A stretch of DNA of 64,000 bases from Steroidobacteraceae bacterium (lineage in GTDB: Bacteria; Pseudomonadota; Gammaproteobacteria; Steroidobacterales; Steroidobacteraceae), in assembly GCA_025458905.1 (NCBI GenBank), contig JALORN010000005.1, positions 82,240 to 146,239 on the forward strand, given 5' to 3'. The first letter of the stretch is position 1. Each line of letters opens with the position of its first letter. Of this stretch, positions 46,533 through 61,105 are shown piece by piece. The notes beneath the pieces are model-generated. The model did not search any database. It was not told the DNA's origin and saw only the letters and a list, made by a program, of their open reading frames with translations. The position numbers and the translations under genes are program-made.

Positions 46533-47945
46533 ATGCCGCCGACGGAAACGCGCATCGAACGCGACAGCATGGGCGAGCTCGCCGTGCCGGCGACGGCGTT
46601 GTGGGGCGCGCAGACCCAGCGCGCGATCCAGAACTTCGCGCTCAGCGGCCGCCCGATGCCGCGGGCCTTCATCCGTGCGCTCGCGCTCGTCAAGTTCGCC
46701 GCGGCGCGCGCCAATGCCGCGCTCGGGCTGCTGCCGGCCGAGCTCGCCGCGGTGATCGAGGCCGCGGCGGCCGAGGTGGCGGACGGCCGCCACGATGCGC
46801 ACTTCCCGGTGGACGTGTTCCAGACGGGCTCGGGCACGAGCTCCAACATGAACGCCAACGAGGTGATCGCGCGCCTCGCGACCGCCCGCCTCGGCCGTGC
46901 GGTGCACCCGAACGACCACGTCAACATGGGCCAGAGCAGCAACGACGCGATCCCGACCGCGATCCACGTCGCCGCGGTGCTCGCGACGCGCGACGAGCTC
47001 GCGCCCGCGCTCGCGACGCTCGCCGCGAGCCTGCAGCGGCGCGAGGCGGAGTTCGGCGGTGTCGTCAAGACCGGGCGCACGCACCTGATGGACGCGATGC
47101 CGCTGACGCTCGCCCAGGAGCTCTCGGGCTGGCGCGCGCAGGTCGAGAACGGCCTCGCGCGGCTGCGCGCGACCGAGCCGCGCCTGCTCGCGCTCGCCCA
47201 GGGCGGGACCGCCGTCGGCACCGGCATCAATGCGGACCCGCGCTTCGCCGCGGGCTTCTGCGCGGCGCTCGCCGCGGTGACCGGCGTGCCCTTCGAGCCG
47301 AGCCGCAACTATTTCGAGTCGCTGGCCGCGCAGGATGCCGCGGTCGAGCTCTCCGGGCAGCTCAAGGTGATCGCGGTCGGGCTGATGAAGATCGCCAACG
47401 ACCTGCGCTGGATGAATTCCGGTCCGCTCGCCGGTCTCGGCGAGATCACGCTGCCGGCGCTGCAGCCCGGTTCGTCGATCATGCCGGGCAAGGTCAACCC
47501 GGTGATCCCAGAGGCGGTCGCGATGGTCGCGGCGCAGGTCATCGGCAGCGACGCGACCATCACGGTGGCCGGCCAGTCCGGCAACTTCCAGCTCAACGTG
47601 ATGCTGCCCGTGATCGCATGGAACCTGCTCGAGAGCGTGCGGTTGCTGGCCAACGCGGCGCGCGCCCTGGCCGGGCAGGCGATCGACGGGTTCACCGCGA
47701 ACCCCGCGCGACTCGCCACCGCGCTGGAGCGCAATCCGATCCTCGTCACCGCGCTCAACCCGGTGATCGGCTACGAGCGCGGCGCGGCGATCGCCAAGCG
47801 CGCCTACGCCGAGGGGCGCCCGCTCGCCGAGGTGGCGGCCGAGATGACGGAGCTGCCTGCCGAGCGCATCGCCCGGCTGCTCGACCCGCGGGCGCTGACG
47901 GTCGGCGGGCTGCCACCGGGCGCCGACGGAGGCACGGCCGGCTGA
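46533..47945 (+). CDS. fumC: Fumarate hydratase class II
   Basis: A 470-residue oxygen-stable fumarase that converts fumarate to malate in the TCA cycle. [14 protein letters not shown] and [12 protein letters not shown] at the start, [42 protein letters not shown] and the signature [16 protein letters not shown] show all active-site segments. The ATG at 46533 follows a GGAGCG-like sequence. It is the first gene of an operon with nudL and mazG, joined by one-base TGATG overlaps. Confidence 0.95.
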   Translation: MPPTETRIERDSMGELAVPATALWGAQTQRAIQNFALSGRPMPRAFIRALALVKFAAARANAALGLLPAELAAVIEAAAAEVADGRHDAHFPVDVFQTGSGTSSNMNANEVIARLATARLGRAVHPNDHVNMGQSSNDAIPTAIHVAAVLATRDELAPALATLAASLQRREAEFGGVVKTGRTHLMDAMPLTLAQELSGWRAQVENGLARLRATEPRLLALAQGGTAVGTGINADPRFAAGFCAALAAVTGVPFEPSRNYFESLAAQDAAVELSGQLKVIAVGLMKIANDLRWMNSGPLAGLGEITLPALQPGSSIMPGKVNPVIPEAVAMVAAQVIGSDATITVAGQSGNFQLNVMLPVIAWNLLESVRLLANAARALAGQAIDGFTANPARLATALERNPILVTALNPVIGYERGAAIAKRAYAEGRPLAEVAAEMTELPAERIARLLDPRALTVGGLPPGADGGTAG

Positions 47946-48616
47946 TGTCCGCGGCGACGCCGATCGAACCGGGGGCGCTCGACCCGCTGGCCTTGCGCAC
48001 GCTGATCGTCGAGCGACTCGCGTCGGCACCGCGCGAGGGTGTCGTCGAGGACTGGCGCATCGGCGCCGCCACCCCGGAGCGCCGCGCCGAGCTGCGCCGT
48101 TTCTTCCCGGTGGACCCGGTCCATGCGGCGGTGCTGGTGCCGCTGGTCGAGCGCCCGGATGGCCTGACGGTCCTGCTGACGCAGCGTGCCGGCCACCTCA
48201 AGAAGCACCCGGGCCAGATCAGCTTCCCCGGGGGTCGCGTCGAGACGGACGACCCGGACGTGGTGCACGCCGCGCTGCGCGAGACCGAGGAGGAGGTCGG
48301 CCTCGATCGGGCCCACGTCACCATCGCCGGCCTGCTGCCCGACCACCTGATCGTCACCGGCTTCCGCGTGACCCCGGTGGTCGGCTTCGTGCGCCCCGGC
48401 TTCCGCCTGCGGCTCGATCCGACCGAGGTCGACGACGCGTTCGAGGTGCCGCTCGCGGCGCTGTTCGACCCGCGCAACCACGTCCGCCGCATCCGGCGCT
48501 TCGAGGACCAGGAGATCGAGCTCACCGACCTGCCGTTCGAGGGCCGCAACATCTGGGGTGCCACCGCCGGCATGCTGCTCACCTTCTACCGCCTGCTGCG
48601 CGGCGAGGACGCCTGA
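47945..48616 (+). CDS. nudL: Nudix CoA pyrophosphatase
   Basis: A 223-residue Nudix hydrolase of the CoA-diphosphatase group. The family pattern LLTQRAGHLKKHPGQISFPGG precedes the Nudix box GGRVETDDPDVVHAALRETEEEVGL, where the catalytic Glu cluster is intact. It should cleave CoA or oxidised CoA derivatives to acyl phosphopantetheine and 3',5'-ADP. The start and stop overlap fumC and mazG by single bases (TGATG). With mazG it is a nucleotide house-cleaning pair. Confidence 0.9.
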   Translation: MSAATPIEPGALDPLALRTLIVERLASAPREGVVEDWRIGAATPERRAELRRFFPVDPVHAAVLVPLVERPDGLTVLLTQRAGHLKKHPGQISFPGGRVETDDPDVVHAALRETEEEVGLDRAHVTIAGLLPDHLIVTGFRVTPVVGFVRPGFRLRLDPTEVDDAFEVPLAALFDPRNHVRRIRRFEDQEIELTDLPFEGRNIWGATAGMLLTFYRLLRGEDA

Positions 48617-49410
48617 TGTCCCAGCCGCCGGAGCAGGCACTGCGGCAGCTGCTCGAGGTGATGGCGCAGCTGCGCGACCCGCGGTCGGGCTGTCCCTGGG
48701 ACCTCGCACAGGACTTTGCCAGCATCGTGCCGTACACCCTAGAGGAGGCGTTCGAGGTCGCCGACGCGATCGAGCGGGGGGAGCCTGCGGCGATCCGCGA
48801 CGAGCTCGGCGACCTGCTGTTCCAGGTCGTGTTCCATGCCCGGCTCGGCGAGGAGCGTGGCTGGTTCGATTTCGCGGCCGTCGCCGCCGGCATCGCCGAC
48901 AAGCTGCGGCGCCGCCACCCGCACGTGTTCGCCGACGCCACGCGTGCCGATGCCGCCACCCAGGGCGTCGAATGGGAGCGCATCAAGGCCGCGGAGCGCG
49001 GCGCGGCGGGCGCGCGTGGCGCGCTCGACGGCATCGCGCGCGCGCTGCCGGCGCTGTCGCGCGCGGCCAAGCTCGGCCGGCGCGCCGGCCGGGTCGGCTT
49101 CGACTGGCCGGACGCCGCGGGCGTGCGCGACAAGGTGTGCGAGGAACTCGCCGAGGTGGACGAGGTGCTGGCGAGCGGGGCGGCATCGCAACGGCGTGCC
49201 GAGGAACTGGGCGACCTGCTGTTCGCCGTGGCCAACTGGAGCCGCCACCTCGGCGTCGACGCCGAGGAAGCGCTGCGCGCGGCGAACCACAAGTTCGAGC
49301 GGCGCTTCGCCGTCATGGAAGCGCTGGCGCGCTCGCGGGGCCTCGACCTCGCCGGGCTGTCGGCCGCGGACTGGGAGGGCCTCTGGCAGGAGGCGAAGCG
49401 CGGCGGCTGA
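48616..49410 (+). CDS. mazG: Nucleoside triphosphate pyrophosphohydrolase
   Basis: A 264-residue protein with two tandem MazG domains. The first has LRDPRSGCPWDLAQDFASIVPYTLEEAFEVADAI and ELGDLLFQVVFHARLGEE; the second has KVCEELAEVDEVLA and ELGDLLFAVANWSRHL. The acidic EExxE and ExxD metal sites are visible in both. It hydrolyses NTPs, including damaged ones, and affects ppGpp levels in E. coli. It is the last gene of the fumC operon. Confidence 0.94.
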   Translation: MSQPPEQALRQLLEVMAQLRDPRSGCPWDLAQDFASIVPYTLEEAFEVADAIERGEPAAIRDELGDLLFQVVFHARLGEERGWFDFAAVAAGIADKLRRRHPHVFADATRADAATQGVEWERIKAAERGAAGARGALDGIARALPALSRAAKLGRRAGRVGFDWPDAAGVRDKVCEELAEVDEVLASGAASQRRAEELGDLLFAVANWSRHLGVDAEEALRAANHKFERRFAVMEALARSRGLDLAGLSAADWEGLWQEAKRGG

Positions 49411-49541
49411 CCACCGGCCGGAGCGTGCGGCGCGTCACGTTTCGCGGGTTCAGTGAGCATTCATCGCCGCGCCCCTAGGCTGGCTCCGGGGCTCATGGTC
49501 AGGACGCCGACCGGTCGTCCGGAGTCCCCGAGGGCAATGTC

Positions 49542-50186
49542 ATGGGCAAGGTCAGCAGCTTCGCAGTGGTCGCCGCCGCGGTGGGCGCGGCCCTGGTGGC
49601 GCAATCGGCCATGGCGGACCACGGTCGTCACCGCGGCTGGGAACGGCACGGCGGCGGGTCCCGCGATCCCGCCGGGTGGTACTCGGACACGGACTACGCG
49701 CGCGTCGTCGACGTCGAGCCGATCGTGCGGCGCATCCGCGTCACCGAGCCGCGCCGCGAGTGCTACGAAGAGGTGCGCTACGCCGAGCCGCACCACGACG
49801 ATTTCCGCGCGCGGGCCCCGGCGCCGGCCGCCGGCTCGATGATCCTCGGCGGCCTGCTCGGTGCCGCGGTCGGCAACCAGGTCGGCCGCGGCGACGGGCG
49901 CCGCGCCGCGACCGTCGCAGGTGCGCTGGTCGGCTCCGCGCTAGGCCACGACGTCGCGGCCCGCCGCGCCTACCGCGACGACCGCCGCCACGACTCGTGG
50001 TACCGCGAGCCGCCGCGCGCCTACCGGGTGGAGCGCTGCGACGTGCGCCACCAGGAGAGCTGGGAGGAGCGGATCGAGGGCTATCGCGTCGCCTACGAGT
50101 ACCACGGCCGGCGCTACGAGACGCGGATGCCCTACGACCCCGGCGAGCGGGTGCGCGTGCGCGTCGACGTGTTCCCGGACGAGTGA
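49542..50186 (+). CDS. Glycine-zipper surface-antigen-like secreted protein
   Basis: A 214-residue protein with a signal peptide (FAVVAAAVGAALVAQSAMA). The middle contains a glycine-zipper segment, SMILGGLLGAAVGNQVGRGDGRR and AGALVGSALGHDVA, as in the 17-kDa rickettsial antigen/SlyB family. The flanks are rich in Arg, His and Tyr, with CYEEV and RCDVRHQESWEE supplying two Cys. It probably sits in the outer membrane or periplasm, where glycine zippers insert in or deform membranes. It stands alone, with a 131-base gap upstream that has no obvious promoter. Confidence 0.82.
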   Translation: MGKVSSFAVVAAAVGAALVAQSAMADHGRHRGWERHGGGSRDPAGWYSDTDYARVVDVEPIVRRIRVTEPRRECYEEVRYAEPHHDDFRARAPAPAAGSMILGGLLGAAVGNQVGRGDGRRAATVAGALVGSALGHDVAARRAYRDDRRHDSWYREPPRAYRVERCDVRHQESWEERIEGYRVAYEYHGRRYETRMPYDPGERVRVRVDVFPDE

Positions 50187-50256
50187 CCGGGCCCGGGCGT
50201 GCCGCGGCCGGCGCCCAGCGACTACAATCGCGGCGCGCCGGTTCGCGGGGAGAGGC

Positions 50257-50661
50257 ATGAGCGTCCAGGGTTCCGCACCACAGCGCCGCACGGGTCGGCT
50301 GGCACGTCGCGCCCTGCGCGGCGTGCCGGCGTTGCTGGCCGTGGCGCTGGTCCCGGCGCTGGCCTGCGGCGCCAGCCGCGCCCATGCCGCAATCCCGCCA
50401 CCCGAGGGTTCGCGGCCGCCCGCGCGGCCTGCCGCCGGCGGCCGCGCGGCCGTCGAGGGCGGCGAACTGCGCGTGCTGCAGGGGCGCCCGGTCTCGATGG
50501 ACGAGGCGGTCGAGATGGCGCAGCGGCGCTTCAACGCGCGCGTGGTGCGCGCCGAGGTCGTGGAGCGCGACGGCCGCCGGGTCTACGTGCTGCGGCTGCT
50601 GTCGGACGACGGCCGGGTGTTCAACGTCCGCGTCGACGCGGCCACCGGGAGCATGCAGTGA
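50257..50661 (+). CDS. PepSY-domain secreted protein
   Basis: A 134-residue exported protein. A long Arg-rich n-region and hydrophobic stretch end at ASRAHA. A Pro/Ala linker is followed by a PepSY-like domain (MDEAVEMAQRRFNARVVRAEVVERDG and VLRLLSDDGRVFNVRVDAATGSM). A TACAAT box lies 29 bases before the ATG, and GGGAGAGGC is the ribosome-binding site. It overlaps the response-regulator gene by four bases. Small PepSY proteins next to two-component systems are commonly periplasmic signal or protease modulators. Confidence 0.85.
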   Translation: MSVQGSAPQRRTGRLARRALRGVPALLAVALVPALACGASRAHAAIPPPEGSRPPARPAAGGRAAVEGGELRVLQGRPVSMDEAVEMAQRRFNARVVRAEVVERDGRRVYVLRLLSDDGRVFNVRVDAATGSMQ

Positions 50662-51341
50662 GGCTGCTGGTCGTCGAGGACGAGGCCGAGCTGCGCGAGC
50701 AGCTGCGCGCGCGGCTCGTCGCCGCGGGCTTCAGCGTCGACGTCGCGGCGGACGGCGAGGAGGGCCTGTACCGCGGCCGCGAGTTCCCGGTCGACCTCGC
50801 GCTGGTCGACCTCGGGCTGCCGAAGCTGCCGGGCCTCGAGGTGATCCGCCAGCTGCGTGCCGCCGGGCGGGCCTTCCCGATCCTCGTCCTGACGGCCCGC
50901 GCGCGCTGGCAGGACAAGGTCGAGGGCCTGCAGGCCGGAGCCGACGACTACGTCGGCAAGCCGTTCGAGTTCGAGGAAGTGCTGGCGCGCGTCCAGGCGC
51001 TGCTGCGGCGCGCCGGCGGCTGGGCCTCGGCGCAGCTGCGCTGCGGCCCGGTGCTGCTCGACACGCGCGAGCAGCGCGTCACGCTGCGCGGCGCGCCGGT
51101 CGAGCTGACGACCTTCGAGTACCGCATCCTCGAGCACCTGATGCTGCGCGCCGGCGACGTGATCTCGAAGACCGAGCTGACCGAGCGGCTCTACGACCAG
51201 GACCAGGAGCGCGACAGCAACACCATCGAGGTGTTCGTCGGCCGCCTGCGGCGCAAGCTCGACCCTGACGACGCCCTGCACCCGATCGAGACGCTGCGCG
51301 GCCGCGGCTACCGTTTCGCGCTGCCCCGAGAGGCCGGTTGA
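50658..51341 (+). CDS. OmpR/PhoP-family response regulator
   Basis: A 227-residue regulator starting at GTG, overlapping the PepSY gene. The receiver has acidic residues in VVEDEAE, phospho-acceptor Asp51 in LALVDLGLP, Thr in LTARA and Lys in YVGKPFEF. A winged-helix DNA-binding domain follows (LTTFEYRILEHLMLRAGDVISKTELTERLY and NTIEVFVGRLRRKL). The PepSY-regulator-kinase order and sequence style are those of PhoPQ-type systems, responding to envelope or cation stress, but the stimulus here is unknown. Confidence 0.93.
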   Translation: MRLLVVEDEAELREQLRARLVAAGFSVDVAADGEEGLYRGREFPVDLALVDLGLPKLPGLEVIRQLRAAGRAFPILVLTARARWQDKVEGLQAGADDYVGKPFEFEEVLARVQALLRRAGGWASAQLRCGPVLLDTREQRVTLRGAPVELTTFEYRILEHLMLRAGDVISKTELTERLYDQDQERDSNTIEVFVGRLRRKLDPDDALHPIETLRGRGYRFALPREAG

Positions 51342-52744
51342 GCGACCTGGCCGCGCCCCCCGTCTACTCGCTGTCGCGGCGCCTGCTCACCGGGGTATCG
51401 GTCGCGCTGGCGGTGTTCCTCGGCGTCTCGGGCCTCGCGCTCGATGCGATCTTCCGCGACCTCGCCGAGCGCTCGCTGCGCGAGCTGCTCGATGCGCAGA
51501 TGGTCGCGCTGATCGCCGCGGTCGAGACCGACGACGCGGGGCGCATCCGCGCCGCCTCCACCCAGGCCGAGTCGCGGCTGCAGACCCCGGGCTCCGGGCT
51601 CTATGCGCGCATCCGCGTGTCGGGTGGTCCGGAGCTGTGGCGCTCCCCCTCGACTGCGGGCACCTTTCTCGACTTCGGGCCCGACGCCGCGCCGGGCCGT
51701 GCCGAGTTCTCCCTGGTGCACTCGACGGGCGGGCAGCGGCTCGCGCTCGCGCGCCGCGGCATCCGCTGGGAGGCGGGTTCCGGGCCCGCGCAGCAGCTGA
51801 CCTTCGCGGTGGCGACCAGCATGGTCCCCTACGACCAGCAGCTGCGGCGCTTCCGCACCCAGCTCGGTGGCGGACTCGTGGCACTGTCGGCGCTGCTGCT
51901 GTTGACGCTCGCGACGCTGCTGCAATGGGTGATGCGCCCGCTGCGGCGCCTCGAGGGCGAGCTCGCCGCGGTCGAGGCGGGCACGCAGCAGTCGCTCGGC
52001 ACGGGCTACCCCCGGGAGCTCGCGGGCGTCACCGGCAACCTCAATGCGCTGCTCGCCGGCGAGCGCCGCCGCATCGAGCGCTACCGCAACACCCTCGGCA
52101 ACCTCGCGCACAGCCTGAAGACGCCGCTCGCGGTGCTCCGCGGCGCATTGCCGCGGGAGGGTGCCACGCAGCGCGCCGCCGAGGTGATCGCGCGCGAGGT
52201 CGATCGCATGGACGGCATCGTCGAACACCAGCTGCACCGCGCCGCGGCGAGCGGCGGCGTGCTGCTCGGCCAGCCCCCGCTCGACGTCGAGCCCGTCGCG
52301 CTCGAGCTGCGTCGCGTGCTGGCCCGTGCCCACGCCGGCAAGGACCTCGCGATCGAGATCGAGCTGCCCGCGGGCCTGCAGTTCCTCGGCGAGCGCGCCG
52401 ACCTGACGGAGGCGCTCGGCAACCTGCTGGACAACGCCTGCAAGTGGTGTCGCGCGCGGGTGCGCCTCGGCGGCGAGGTCGATGGGGGCGGTGTGGGTCG
52501 CGGCAGCATCCTGCTCATCGTCGAGGACGACGGCCCTGGCCTGCCGCCGGCGCTGCGCGAGCAGGGGCCGGCGCGGGGCCGCCGTGCCGACGAGAGTACG
52601 CCGGGCCACGGCATCGGGCTCGCGATGGTGCAGGAGATGGCCGAGGCCTACGGCGGGGCGCTGCGGCTCGGCAGTTCCGCGCTCGGCGGGGCGCGGCTCG
52701 AGCTGCGGCTGCCGGGGCGGGTCGCGGCAGCCGCGAGCGGCTGA
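51338..52744 (+). CDS. PhoQ-like membrane sensor histidine kinase
   Basis: A 468-residue kinase that begins at TTG overlapping the regulator (TTGA). Two spans (residues about 14-33 and about 178-203) flank a periplasmic sensor domain. A HAMP-like segment (MRPLRRLEGELAAVEAG) is followed by the phospho-acceptor His258 in NLAHSLKTPLAVLRG. The ATPase has N-box LGNLLDNACKW and G-boxes VEDDGPGLPP and GHGIGLAMVQEM. It should phosphorylate the adjacent regulator. The sensed signal is unknown; an acidic cation-binding patch like that of PhoQ is not obvious. Confidence 0.92.
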   Translation: MSDLAAPPVYSLSRRLLTGVSVALAVFLGVSGLALDAIFRDLAERSLRELLDAQMVALIAAVETDDAGRIRAASTQAESRLQTPGSGLYARIRVSGGPELWRSPSTAGTFLDFGPDAAPGRAEFSLVHSTGGQRLALARRGIRWEAGSGPAQQLTFAVATSMVPYDQQLRRFRTQLGGGLVALSALLLLTLATLLQWVMRPLRRLEGELAAVEAGTQQSLGTGYPRELAGVTGNLNALLAGERRRIERYRNTLGNLAHSLKTPLAVLRGALPREGATQRAAEVIAREVDRMDGIVEHQLHRAAASGGVLLGQPPLDVEPVALELRRVLARAHAGKDLAIEIELPAGLQFLGERADLTEALGNLLDNACKWCRARVRLGGEVDGGGVGRGSILLIVEDDGPGLPPALREQGPARGRRADESTPGHGIGLAMVQEMAEAYGGALRLGSSALGGARLELRLPGRVAAAASG

Positions 52745-52824
52745 GGTCACCGCGGTTCGCGGCAGCGCAGGCAAGAGGTTGCGCCACGAGGGCGTTTTTG
52801 CGGGGGGGGCAGGGGTCGGGTAGC

Positions 52825-54222
<1,398 letters not shown>

Positions 54223-54248
54223 GCCGGGCGGGCTCCGGCGCGCCCGGC
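54223..54248. terminator. GC hairpin between convergent DAHP synthase and regulator genes
   Basis: GCCGGGCG at 54223-54230 is the exact reverse complement of CGCCCGGC at 54241-54248, with a ten-base loop. It follows the DAHP synthase stop directly. No T-tract follows on either strand, so it is a weak terminator candidate. Confidence 0.35.
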
Positions 54249-54312
54249 ACTCGCTGCGTGTAGCGTCGCTGCCGCCGGTGCTCCGGGGCCGGGTGCGGCG
54301 GCCGGTCGCCGC

Positions 54313-55851
54313 TCAGGAGGCCGGGCGGTGCGGCAGGCAGGGTTGCTGGCGCGGGCAGGTGCGACTGCGCGGGCAGATCACGCTCGCGGGCGAGGCCGCC
54401 GCGTCGGCCACCCACGCGATGTTGAGCACGTGCGCGACGGTGCGGATCTTCTCCGCGACCGCCGGGGGCACGGCCGCACTGCCCCCGCCGCGGCGGCAGG
54501 CCGCGTCCATCTCGGCGATCAGGGCCCGCGCGTCGAAGGCCTGCGCCTCGAGCGCGGGTGCGAGGTCGATGCCGACCGACAGCACGTGGCTGCTGCCGGC
54601 GGCGTCGCGCGTCAGCAGAGAGTGGCAGCAGTAGAGCCGTGGCTCGCCGCCGTCGTGCATCACCGAGATCTGCGACACGGGCGTGCCCTCGGCGGCCGGT
54701 TGCTGCAGCAGCCGGAAGACCGCCCAGCCGGGGCAGGGATCGGGCAGGCGGCTCATGTTGCCCCAGGGCAGAGGAATGCCGTTGCCACGGTAGACCGCGC
54801 GCAGGTAGCCCGGCGGGTAGCCGTCGAAGAAATGCCAGTGGCGGTAAGGCGAGACCGCGGTCATCCGCCGCATCATCACCGCCGGCGTGACGCCGAGCTT
54901 GCTGCAGGCGCGCACGTCGTGCGACTCGCGTGCCAGGAACTGGCGGAACGGCTGGCGTGGGCAGAGCAGGGCGCCGGCGAAGGCGCTGCACTCGAAGTCG
55001 CGCCACGCGAGCAGCACGTCCTGCGGGCCCATGCCGCCGGGGGCCTCGCCGGGCCCGCCGTCCTCGAGCCCTACGCCTGCGGTGCTGTGCGGGGGCACGA
55101 CGCCGTCGCCGTTGTGCAGGATCCGGTGGCCGACGAAGAACGCGAGGGTGTAGCGCAGTCGCTCGGGCTGCGAGCGCAGCTTGCGGTTGATCAGGATGGT
55201 CGCCGGCGCCTCGAATCGCGCCCGTAGCATCCGCCGCGCAGGTCCCGCCCGCTCCTCGTCGAACCAGCGGATCGCGAGCCCGGCGTCGCGGGCGATCTCC
55301 AGCACGTCCTCGAGCGACAGCGGCATGCGGCGGCCACCGGCCGCCTCCGCCGCGCGCTCGATGTCGGGGAAGTCGTTCTGGCGGTTCTCCTGCCAGACCC
55401 GCACCAGCAGGCGCGCGAACTGCCGGCCGCTGGTCCCCGTCTGGCTGAGCAGCTCCGGCAGGGCACTCTGCAGCAGGTCCTTCGAGAACAGGAACGCGGG
55501 CTCGAGCGGCATCGCGGCAGGGGCGACCCGTCCGGCCACCGAGGCGGCACGCGCCACGCCCGGGGCGGGCGGGTCGACCTCGGTGTTCTGGTCCAGGAAC
55601 CACCCCGGTTCGCGCCCGAAGACGCCGGCCAGCAGCTCGAGCATCTCCGCGGACGGGATGCGCTTGCCGGTCTCGACCATCGACAGGTACGACACCGACG
55701 GCGCGCTGCGCGGGTCGACGGCGACGCAGCGGGCGGACAGCTCGTCGAGCGTGAGATTGTTGCGCTTGCGCAGGGCACGCAGCTTGGAACCGAGGAAATG
55801 GCCCCGGCGGATCAGCGTGTTCAACGAGGAGTGCGTCCCGAAACTGCCCAC
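54313..55851 (-). CDS. XRE-family regulator with DUF3612 domain, likely glyoxylate-shunt regulator
   Basis: A 512-residue protein starting at GTG. The N-terminal helix-turn-helix (SKLRALRKRNNLTLDELSARC and SVSYLSMVETGKRIPSAEMLELL) is followed by a long DUF3612-type region with FSKDLLQSALPELLSQTG, DFPDIERAAEAAG, WRDFECSAFAGALLCPRQPF and YRGNGIPLPWGNM. A C-terminal cysteine cluster reads ICPRSRTCPRQQPCLP. The middle resembles the ImmA/IrrE region of ScfR/RamB-type acyl-CoA regulators, but FVGHRILHNG replaces an HExxH site, so protease activity is unlikely. It is divergent from aceB/aceA across a palindromic operator and probably controls them and itself. Confidence 0.88.
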   Translation of the reverse strand: MGSFGTHSSLNTLIRRGHFLGSKLRALRKRNNLTLDELSARCVAVDPRSAPSVSYLSMVETGKRIPSAEMLELLAGVFGREPGWFLDQNTEVDPPAPGVARAASVAGRVAPAAMPLEPAFLFSKDLLQSALPELLSQTGTSGRQFARLLVRVWQENRQNDFPDIERAAEAAGGRRMPLSLEDVLEIARDAGLAIRWFDEERAGPARRMLRARFEAPATILINRKLRSQPERLRYTLAFFVGHRILHNGDGVVPPHSTAGVGLEDGGPGEAPGGMGPQDVLLAWRDFECSAFAGALLCPRQPFRQFLARESHDVRACSKLGVTPAVMMRRMTAVSPYRHWHFFDGYPPGYLRAVYRGNGIPLPWGNMSRLPDPCPGWAVFRLLQQPAAEGTPVSQISVMHDGGEPRLYCCHSLLTRDAAGSSHVLSVGIDLAPALEAQAFDARALIAEMDAACRRGGGSAAVPPAVAEKIRTVAHVLNIAWVADAAASPASVICPRSRTCPRQQPCLPHRPAS

Positions 55852-55856
55852 AGAGT

Positions 55857-55892
55857 GAATTTCACAATGTGAAATTTCTATTGTGTAAATTC
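55857..55892. promoter_or_regulatory. Palindromic operator between the regulator and aceB
   Basis: AATTTCAC (55858-55865) and GTGAAATT (55869-55876) are perfect inverted arms around AAT. A second, imperfect copy of the half-site, TTGTGTAAATTC (55881-55892), reads in reverse as GAATTTACACAA, close to GAATTTCACAA at 55857-55867. The block is strongly A+T-rich in a G+C-rich genome and lies in the 92-base divergent gap. It is the obvious binding site for the adjacent XRE-type regulator; promoters for both directions must lie here too. Confidence 0.72.
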
Positions 55893-55943
55893 ATGATGTC
55901 CTTAGCCTAAGCTGCTTTCCACTGGGCCGCAAGCGAAGCGGCC

Positions 55944-57551
<1,608 letters not shown>

Positions 57552-57577
57552 TCCGGCGAGCCGCCGGCGTCCCGAAG

Positions 57578-57600
57578 CCGAACCGAACCGAACCGAACCG
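57578..57600. repeat. Short CCGAA tandem repeat between aceB and aceA
   Basis: Four consecutive CCGAA units plus a final CCG lie in the 73-base gap between aceB and aceA, ending 24 bases before the aceA start and ahead of its ACAGGAG ribosome-binding site. Pentamer tracts can change length by slippage, but this copy number is low and outside a reading frame. Confidence 0.8.
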
Positions 57601-57624
57601 CGCAACGCCCACAGGAGTACCGAC

Positions 57625-58914
<1,290 letters not shown>

Positions 58915-59086
58915 GCTCGCACCCACCGAGGCGGCGCGTCGCGACGCTTCGCGGCGCTCCGCCTCGACTCTTCCCGCCACGCGCCCGGATCCGGCCACCC
59001 GGTGCGCGGGCAGCGTGCCGATCCTGCCGGGTGCGTGTACGTGCGCGACCCCGCGCCCGGTCCCGGGCGCGGTCGCAGCCCTGCGG

Positions 59087-59092
59087 TAGAAT
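59087..59092 (+). promoter_or_regulatory. -10-like box upstream of icd
   Basis: TAGAAT ends 29 bases before the icd ATG in a 207-base, otherwise G+C-rich gap. The rest of the gap after aceA shows no gene or strong hairpin that I can defend. No -35 match is evident. Confidence 0.3.
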
Positions 59093-59121
59093 CCGCGCGG
59101 CTACCCCAGCAGGACTCCCGG

Positions 59122-60442
<1,321 letters not shown>

Positions 60443-60450
<8 letters not shown>

Positions 60451-61084
60451 GCGCCTCCTCTACGACCCGGACTGTCGTCGCTGTCCGCGGCTGGCCGCGT
60501 TCCGCGACGAGGTCAAGGCGGGGTACCCGGACTACTGGTGCCGTCCCGTCCCGGCCTTCGGCGACCCGAAGCCGCGGATCCTGATGGTGGGCCTCGCGCC
60601 GGGGATGCACGGCGCGAACCGCACCGGCCGGCCGTTCACCGGCGACTACGCGGGCATCCTGCTGTACGAGACGCTGCACGCCCTCGGCATCGGCTCGCGA
60701 CCCGAGTCGGTCGCGGCGGACGACCCGCTGCGCCTGTCCGGCCTGCGCATCACGAACTCGGTCAAGTGCCTGCCGCCGGCGAACAAGCCGAACCCGGACG
60801 AGATCGCGCGCTGCAACGCCTACCTGCGTGCCGAGCTCGAGGTGCTGCCGTCGGTGCGGGTGCTGGTCGCGCTCGGCCGCATCGCCCACGACGCCGCGCT
60901 CGACGCGCTGTCGCTGAAGCGTGCCAGCGCGCGCTTCGCGCACGGCGCCGAGCATGTGCTCGCGGGCGGCCGCACGCTGCTCGACTCCTACCACTGCAGC
61001 CGCTACAACACCAACACCCGCCGTCTGACGCCGCAGATGTTCCGCGACGTGCTGTCGCGGGCGGTGGAGCTCGCGGCGCGCTAG
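60443..61084 (+). CDS. Family 5 uracil-DNA glycosylase (UDGb type)
   Basis: A 213-residue DNA-repair enzyme that removes uracil and other deaminated bases. Motif 1 is [19 protein letters not shown], and the C-terminal motif is [12 protein letters not shown]. Cysteines in [15 protein letters not shown] and [11 protein letters not shown] are consistent with the family 4Fe-4S cluster. It starts inside the end of icd (eight-base overlap) and ends 21 bases before uvrC, so it is read in a run with uvrC and pgsA. In this lineage it may complement or replace family 1 Ung. Confidence 0.9.
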
Positions 61085-61105
61085 CGCCGCCGGCCGCGCA
61101 CGCCG

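Noticed and set aside
45087..48029. 980-residue continuous frame extending purB upstream through antisense fumC
   Set aside because: The conserved PurB sequence starts at 46457 and matches the 456-residue family length; the upstream part is antisense to fumC.
54313..55851. Active ImmA/IrrE-type metalloprotease in the DUF3612 regulator
   Set aside because: The expected HExxH reads GHRILHN, lacking the catalytic glutamate.
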